Origin: Eonycteris spelaea
Lineage: Eukaryota; Chordata; Mammalia; Chiroptera; Pteropodidae
DNA length: 64,000 bases
Direction of reading: 5' to 3'
Assembly: GCA_003508835.1 (NCBI GenBank)
Contig: PUFA01000170.1
Span: 2,294,001 to 2,358,000 of the forward strand
The notes under the pieces: generated by a model
What the model was told of the DNA's origin: nothing
The model's input: only the letters and a program-made list of their open reading frames with translations
Databases searched by the model: none
Part shown: positions 58,006 through 64,000 of the stretch, piece by piece
Layout of the letters: each line of letters begins with the position of its first letter
How positions within the stretch are numbered: the first letter of the stretch is position 1
Translations under genes and position numbers: made by a program

Positions 58006-59334
58006 ATGATTGATTGTTACCTGGAATACAGAGCACAGGTTATAGAGACAAGTTATAAAGCATGGATCTGTAATTTCGAATAGGGGTTACAGTTTTATAT
58101 TTACTATAACCTCAAAGTCAACAACTTGTTCATAATGTAACCAATTATGCCATAAAGTAGCCATCATTTCAGTCTCTTCCACAGAAATCTCATCCTTTCA
58201 CTGAAAAAGTATTCAAGTGGGATAAAGTGAATTCCAAGTCTGAAAGATAGCAATGAACAAAATCAGTATCTGGGGCACTTCCTGTACATAATTAGACTCT
58301 TTGACTATTGCTTGTAACAACTACAATAATGATACCTAACATTTGCCTTGTTCAAGCTGGTTTGTGCAAAATTATCCATTAGAGCAGGCTTACAGACCCA
58401 ATGACAACACACCACACCCCTAAGTCACCTGTGAATTGTTGCCCAGGCTGAATTTTATTGCTCTTGATGGACTTCACTTTTCAATATCCTGCTTCCCACA
58501 TCTTGTGGCCTTATCTCTAAGAACACAGAAGGATATGCAGGTCTTACTTTCCTAGTCAGAAATGCCATTTTTCAACATAGTCAAGCCTACAAATTTTGGG
58601 GCCCTTATGTCTGTGAAAAAGCACTGACCTTCTCTTTTCTATTAGCTTTTTCTTAAGTAGTGATGAGAAATTATGGTGCAATTCTGGCTGGGTCTTTTCT
58701 ATGGAATATAATGGATCCTGAAAGCTCTGCTAAGTGCTAGGAGTTTGGCACTCAGGAGAAGATCTGAAAGGATATTTCAGGCCTGATTTAAACCAATACC
58801 CACCTTGAACTCCTCAAAGATGGTATATATTTCTAGTTTTCACTACCACTTGCCTTTAGGTGGCTCAATCTATGTATTTCGTTCCAATTAATCCCTGAGT
58901 ACTAGGCCCTAAAGTTGGACAATACCATAAAGAAACAAATGCAGAACTGATTTAATCACTTCTCAAAGTCCAACTACATCCTTAAGATGTTCTAGGGAAA
59001 AAAGCGAATTCTGCCTCTCAAGTTACAGACTAACTCTATCATTCACTAGCTTCAAAATACCTCCTGCACTCTGTGAACCTCTCCACTCCTGTTAAAATAA
59101 GCCCAGGAGAGAGGCGGTAGAGTGTTAAGGGCAGACTCCCCGCTGCAGTGGCCGAGGGTTGCCAGGTGCAACACGGGATGCCCAGTTAAATTTGTTTTAG
59201 ATAAACTGTAAGTAAATTTTAACAAGTATGTTCAAAATATTACAAGGAGTATACTTACAGTAAGAAATTATTCACTGTTTATCTGAAATTCAAGATGAAC
59301 TAGGTGTCCTGTATTTTTTTTTTTAATTAAATAT
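58006..59334. other. Unassigned sequence
   Basis: No gene was recognised. A short antisense MIR-like piece may lie at about 58318-58360 (TGATACCTAACATTTGCCTT). Confidence 0.4.
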
Positions 59335-59512
59335 AGCGATCTTAGATTTTGCCACTAACGTATAACCTAGGCAAGTTACTTAGCCCTTCTTTTAAAATGG
59401 GTAGAATAACAGTATCTTCCCAATAGGGCTGTTCAAGGGACTTAAACCATGAAACATGTTAGAACAGTGCCTGGCATATGGTCAGTGTTTCATTAAATGC
59501 TGGCTGATTTTA
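59335..59512 (+). repeat. MIR SINE, plus orientation
   Basis: CCTAGGCAAGTTACTTAGCC, TTTAAAATGGGTAGAATAAC, CAATAGGGCTGTTCAAGGGA and AACAGTGCCTGGCATATGGT follow MIR in sense. It is well preserved. Confidence 0.85.
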
Positions 59513-59530
59513 TTATTCTGATCATCTAAA

Positions 59531-59745
59531 ACAAGGATCTGCACACTTTCTTTCTTTTTTTTTTTTTTAAAGGGCAAGATAGTAAATATTTCAGGCTTTG
59601 CGAGTCATATGATGTCTGTTGCAAGTACTTGATTCTTTCATTACAGCACGAAAGCAGTCACAGTAATCCCTAAACAAAGGGGCATGATTGTGTTCTAATA
59701 AAAATTTATTTATAGAAATAGGCAGTGGATAGATTTGACCAATAG
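59531..59745. mobile_element. hAT-type DNA transposon fossil, copy 3
   Basis: AAAGGGCAAGATAGTAAATA, TTTCAGGCTTTGCGAGTCAT, CATGATTGTGTTCTAATAAA and ATTTATTTATAGAAATAGGC follow the same family as copies 1 and 2. A T14 run (59555-59568) has grown where the consensus has a short CTTTTTCTGT. Confidence 0.85.
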
Positions 59746-59919
59746 ATTCGTTTGCTCGGACCTAGATTGCAATCCTGTAGTAAGCATCTACGACTCCTCA
59801 TTGTGTCCCCTCCTTTGATTAAAATATTTATTATTGCATCCCTTCTTTTTCATTATATCATTTCCCATTTTAAAGAGACTTCTGATAAATCACTATTGTG
59901 TATGTATTTAATAATTCTA

Positions 59920-60030
59920 ATACTACCTAATATTTACAGTGTCTCATTTTTAAAGTGCTTCATATGAATATATATGGATATTTTAATTATATGCATATAA
60001 TTCTTCACAACAGCATCATGAGGTAGGTTA
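59920..60030 (-). repeat. MIR fragment, antisense
   Basis: TTCTTCACAACAGCATCATG followed by AGGTAGGTTAATAG, preceded by a TAAAGTGCTTCATATG word, follows antisense MIR. Confidence 0.65.
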
Positions 60031-62044
60031 ATAGAAACTTCTCTCTGGTAGTCCTTGATTCTTTTATTTTATAGGTTCCACTTCTTGTCTATGCATTATC
60101 TTTCACTTTCTCCCATGGTCCCTTGCAAGTCCCCTATGTTTCAATTTACCAATGACAATTTGCTTTTCCTTGAATATTCCCCTGCCTTTCATCTTTATGG
60201 GTTTCTACATGTTCTTCCCTTATTAGGATATTCTTTCTCTCCCCTTGCTCTTTGTCAACTGATTGTATATTCATAGGAATAATAGAAACTTAGAAAAATC
60301 AAGTTGTTAAAAAAAACCCCAAAACCCTAGAGGTTGTTTCTACCCTGCTCATTTTATAATTGTGTGTGAATGTATATATATATGGATGTATATGTGTGTT
60401 TGTATGTATATTCCAACCAGTTTGCACCTTTCTCTTTATCTACTTTGAAGCCATATCACTTTGGCCACTGCTAGGGAAATAAACTACCAATGTGACTGAG
60501 ACCCAACTTGGCATCACATTTCCTGATTCTGTTCTGATTGCTGTTGTCAATGAGTGACTTGGGATTCAGCACACTAATAGCTCTTCAACAAAGCAGGCTT
60601 AAAACCAGAAGAGAGGAAGGCTCTTTAAAGAAAAAAAAAATTATAAGAGTTGAGAAATTAGAAGCCTTCTCTTATTATTGTGTTGCTCTCCTTTCATCTT
60701 TAGCCTTCTGATGTTTTCTTTTCATTTCTTCCTTGATGCCCTGAACACATTACCAGACATTTTAATGAGATGTGGCTAGGTCCAGCCCTGGCCAATAATT
60801 AACTCCATCCCCTCTGTCAGACTGTTAGCATTTTACAGCATTTCTAGCCTCTGGGAATTTAAGCGTAAGGCCAAGGTAAGAGAGTGTATATCACCCACAC
60901 GATTTCTAGGATGAGCTGCTTCTAAATCATCAGTGAAGAATTCCACTTGAGAAGTCAACTTCAGATAGATCTGGGGATGGGGAAACAGAAAGAGCAAAAA
61001 ATAGAGGCTCAAATACACAGTCAGTTTTTGGCTGGCTTAGAAGTAGTATGATGTGACTTATAGAAAAAATGAGGCTGAGGACAAGATTGCCACAACAATC
61101 ACAACAACGAGCGGGAGACACTAGTTCCAAAGTCTCAAGTGAGACAAGGATCGAAAACATTAATCTATAATCCTCCACATCAGAAAGTAAATTTCACAAA
61201 GTGGGATGTGGAGTAGATAAAGCTCAAACTTCCAACAGAGAAATCCTATTTTTCCTCCAGAAATATCGGTTGAGACTTCAATAAGTTTTGCCAAATATGC
61301 GCATGCATTCTGTACCTCCACACCACTCAGAAATCATTGATTAGATGACAGTTTGAAATAGTTCACTTAGGCATCTCAAAATGTCTGTGACATAAATTAT
61401 ACAAGAAATATTGCTTAGAGAGTCTCCATTTTGGTTTTAATGCCCTGTTGGTTATATTCCTTTTCCTTCTTCAAATGGCTATACTTTCACATGAATAGCA
61501 AATTATTCTTTCTCCTAAACACACCTTAATGAAACTGTCAGAGCATTTTGCCATTACCCACAATTTTTAATACTAGGGTCTTAGACTATTTCAGCAGTGA
61601 GGAGCCCAACTGTCTTCTCTGCTCAAGTAAAGATGGAGAAGGAGAGAAGGCATTCTACAATCAAGTTCACTGACTTGTCCGCGCCCTAAAACCTCTGTCT
61701 GTGAGGTGATTGCTGAAGAAGCCCCCACAGAACACACAGACTACTGAGCTATAGGGCTCGAGCAATGGAACAAAAAGCCTCAGTTCCCAAGAGCTGCAAA
61801 TAAAGGTGGCCCTTCAAGTTACGAGCACTCCACTGGGGCAGCAGCTCACGCTGGCAGCAGGAACGGCGGCGTTGGAGATACAATGTTCCTGGTGGTGATC
61901 CAGCCCCTGCTTCCCACTCCTGCTTTTCCTCCTGCGTGTGTTGGAACTTCGTTGTTGTATGGTCTCTTGGCTTCCCTTTCCCTTTCCTATCAGCACTTTC
62001 TTTCTCTGAGGAGGAATTACCTCTTTCCATTGGGCAGACTGTAG
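60031..62044. other. Unassigned sequence
   Basis: No gene or clear repeat was recognised over about 2 kb. The block around 61780-62030 is GC-richer and overlapped by minus-strand frames without motifs. Confidence 0.4.
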
Positions 62045-62395
62045 TGTGTCTGAAATCAGGTATCCTATCCGTGATGCCCTAACCTAGGGGCAGCCACTTG
62101 CCCCACCTGAGTCAATCAAATGGTTTGGCTTAGCATGTGAAGCATGACGTATGATGGTGGAGTCCCTTCATTCCAGCAGGCCTTGATTGTACAGTTTTGC
62201 TATGAGACTATTCTCACAATCTCAGCTTCAGAGAAGCTGAAAACATCACATTGCCTATCCACTCCGAAGCCTGGCTTCTAGCATTTCCAAAGATTCTGTG
62301 AGCTTCTAGTATCCATCCAGAATACTTCCTTTTGCTCGTTAGTCAAAATCAGTTTCTCCTGCTGCAACTAAGGCAACCAACTGTTAGATCCAAGT
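62045..62395 (+). mobile_element. LTR-like fragment (uncertain)
   Basis: TGAGTCAATCAAATGGTTTG, ATCAGTTTCTCCTGCTGCAA and a CAACTAAGGCAACCAACTG end resemble a mammalian LTR class whose U5 reads like 'GGTTTCTGTTGCTTGCAACC...CCTGACTGATAC'. No internal viral sequence was recognised. Confidence 0.35.
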
Positions 62396-63253
62396 TGGTG
62401 GTTAGAAATTGCCAACTATTTACCATACTACCAGGGGAATTATACATATGTGCATGTCTGTCTAAGTGTATGTGTATGTGATAAAGAAAAAATTGGCATA
62501 GTGACACTTTCATCTGGAAGTTGGAGATACTGAATACTGCGGTGAAAAATTTTTTTCATGCTATTGTCTACTCAGGAGCCTAGCTACCTTTATACATTTC
62601 CATGCTTCGTCAGCAAATTATAAGGAAAAAACACATAGGAGACGCGTTCTACTATGCAAATGTCTCTTCTCTCGTGAAATACCACCAGAAGGTGTCAGCT
62701 GTATATTCTTGGTTCTTAATATGGCATACAGTAGTAGTGACTTGCAATACAGTAGTAGCTGGTTGCTTGCCGAGCAAGGCCAAGGCTGATGAAATCTCAT
62801 TAGTGTTCACTGCTCTATCCACATTAACTTGCATCGCAATACCCACCTCCTGCCTATCTTCCAAACATCTCCCCAGTGTTGGAGAGTTGGGGTTCCACTG
62901 GAGGGGGTGTTTTCATCAAATCTATATCTTTGTAGGACAGACTGATTCTTTGAAGCCCCAAGGCCAAAACAGGAAAAAAAAAATGAAATTCCAAACTTAA
63001 GCATATTCTTTCAATTGCTTTCTCCATCTCTGCCTCCCTGACAGTTTGATTAGAGAAGTCTTTTACTCTAAATGACAGTTGTTTTTTTTTTTCTGGAAAG
63101 AGAAATTGCTTAAAGAAGAAAAATATTTAGGAACTCTAGATTCTTTTTTACTTTATCACTAATTGCCATTTAATTCTGAGTGACTCCATACTTCTAGAAA
63201 ATGGGAGTGAAATTATTAAATGTAAATGAAAGTTCCCTACGGTGGCAAATAAA

Positions 63254-63258
<5 letters not shown>
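62396..63258. other. Unassigned sequence
   Basis: No gene was recognised. A 132-codon plus-strand frame (62602-63000) starts at ATG or a near-start but has no recognisable domain. Confidence 0.4.
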
Positions 63259-63284
<26 letters not shown>

Positions 63285-63298
63285 AAGGAAAAAAAAAA
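63259..63298. repeat. A-rich tract after an AATAAA signal
   Basis: About 40 bp of A with a few G. An AATAAA word lies at 63248-63253, just before the tract, which is the arrangement of a retroposed mRNA tail. No recognisable transcript precedes it. Confidence 0.85.
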
Positions 63299-64000
63299 CC
63301 TTGGAACACTGTTGCCTGTCTTTGATTTAGAGTAGAAAATTAGAGGCGGAGAGGGGCTAACCAGAAAACATTCAGGTAAAAAGTCAAACAAATATCTGCT
63401 CAATTAGTATTTTTTTAAAAAGTGTATAAGGTTACCTTAATATAGTTTGTAGAACTATATAATAAATAAATTATTCTTCAGAAAATGCTTTAGACAATAC
63501 TGGCAAAATTGTGCACTGAACCACATTTCGAAGCTTTCTGTAGTTATTTCAAAAAAGAAAGAGCATAGTTCACTCCTTGCACTTCTAACCCCTAAATGTG
63601 CCCCCACATTAGTGTGTGACCTACAAGTTCTTTTAGTGCCATTCTGCCTTTTTTAAACATGGAGTATGTAGTTATATTATGTTTATATGTTGAATCTAAT
63701 AATCCAATAATAATGACCTTAGATGTACAGGAACAAATTGGAATACATAAATTATATTTTTCTTAAAAAGGAATTTTGAATTTCTCTAGCATGTTCCCTA
63801 TTAATTTTTTAATATGTGTGAAAGTGTTACAAATACCTGAACTCCAGGGGAGCCTTAAACTTCAACTTACATAAGTTGTGGTAGAAGATGTAAGGAGTGG
63901 GGAAGAAAGGGCTCACTGAACACAGAGAGGGCACCACTGTCCAGATCACCATTCCTCTGCCTCCTGCTAGTGGTAGGAAACAAGCCACTGCGTTAATGTG
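63299..64000. other. Unassigned sequence at the window end
   Basis: No gene or clear repeat was recognised. Confidence 0.45.

Noticed and set aside
62602..63000. 132-codon plus-strand frame
   Set aside because: No domain or family features, and it is overlapped by several minus-strand frames of similar quality.

Overview
This window looks like mammalian nuclear DNA from a gene-poor, AT-rich region. I found no protein-coding gene, tRNA gene, intact rRNA gene or CRISPR array. The longest open frames (about 130 codons or fewer) lie in simple repeats or in unrelated sequence and match no family I recognise. What can be annotated is a layered record of transposable elements plus many microsatellites. 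All family assignments come from recalled consensus sequences, not from a search, and most boundaries are approximate.

Organism: ancient mammal-wide elements (MIR, L2, MLT1/MaLR LTRs, hAT and Tigger DNA-transposon fossils) show a placental mammal. The L1 3' UTR segments near 33.8 kb and 35.9 kb look like those of laurasiatherian genomes. No Alu, B1/B2, ruminant or carnivore SINE was seen. The only younger SINE-like sequences are two pieces related to 5S rRNA (11.5 kb on +, 22.6 kb on -). SINEs derived from 5S rRNA are known from fruit bats (Pteropodidae), so a megabat is my best guess. This is an inference.

Layout: 1-5 kb holds old L1 and L2 pieces and a nested pair of L1 3' ends. 5.5-6.1 kb is a GC-richer unassigned island. 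6.7-9.3 kb has LTR-like fragments and a Z-DNA-prone TG/CG tract. 10.5-15.2 kb has MIRs, a 5S-related piece, a GC-richer block and an LTR-like sequence. 15.4-23.1 kb is dominated by degraded antisense L1, with a 5S-related element inside it. 23.3-28.2 kb is largely unassigned. 28.2-32.9 kb has a hAT fossil, L2s, an MLT1 LTR and two large microsatellites. 33.8-37.06 kb is a decayed minus-strand L1 with reverse transcriptase remnants, a nested L1 3' end and large deletions. 37.1-43.9 kb is mostly unique. 44-52.2 kb has L2, MIR, a 240-bp polypyrimidine tract, a Tigger fossil, an L2 interrupted by an MLT1 LTR, and a MIR holding a 48-nt T run. 52.7-64 kb has scattered microsatellites, two hAT fossils, L2, MIR and an LTR-like fragment.

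No functional gene system is visible. Unique stretches could hold enhancers or noncoding exons, but sequence alone does not show this.
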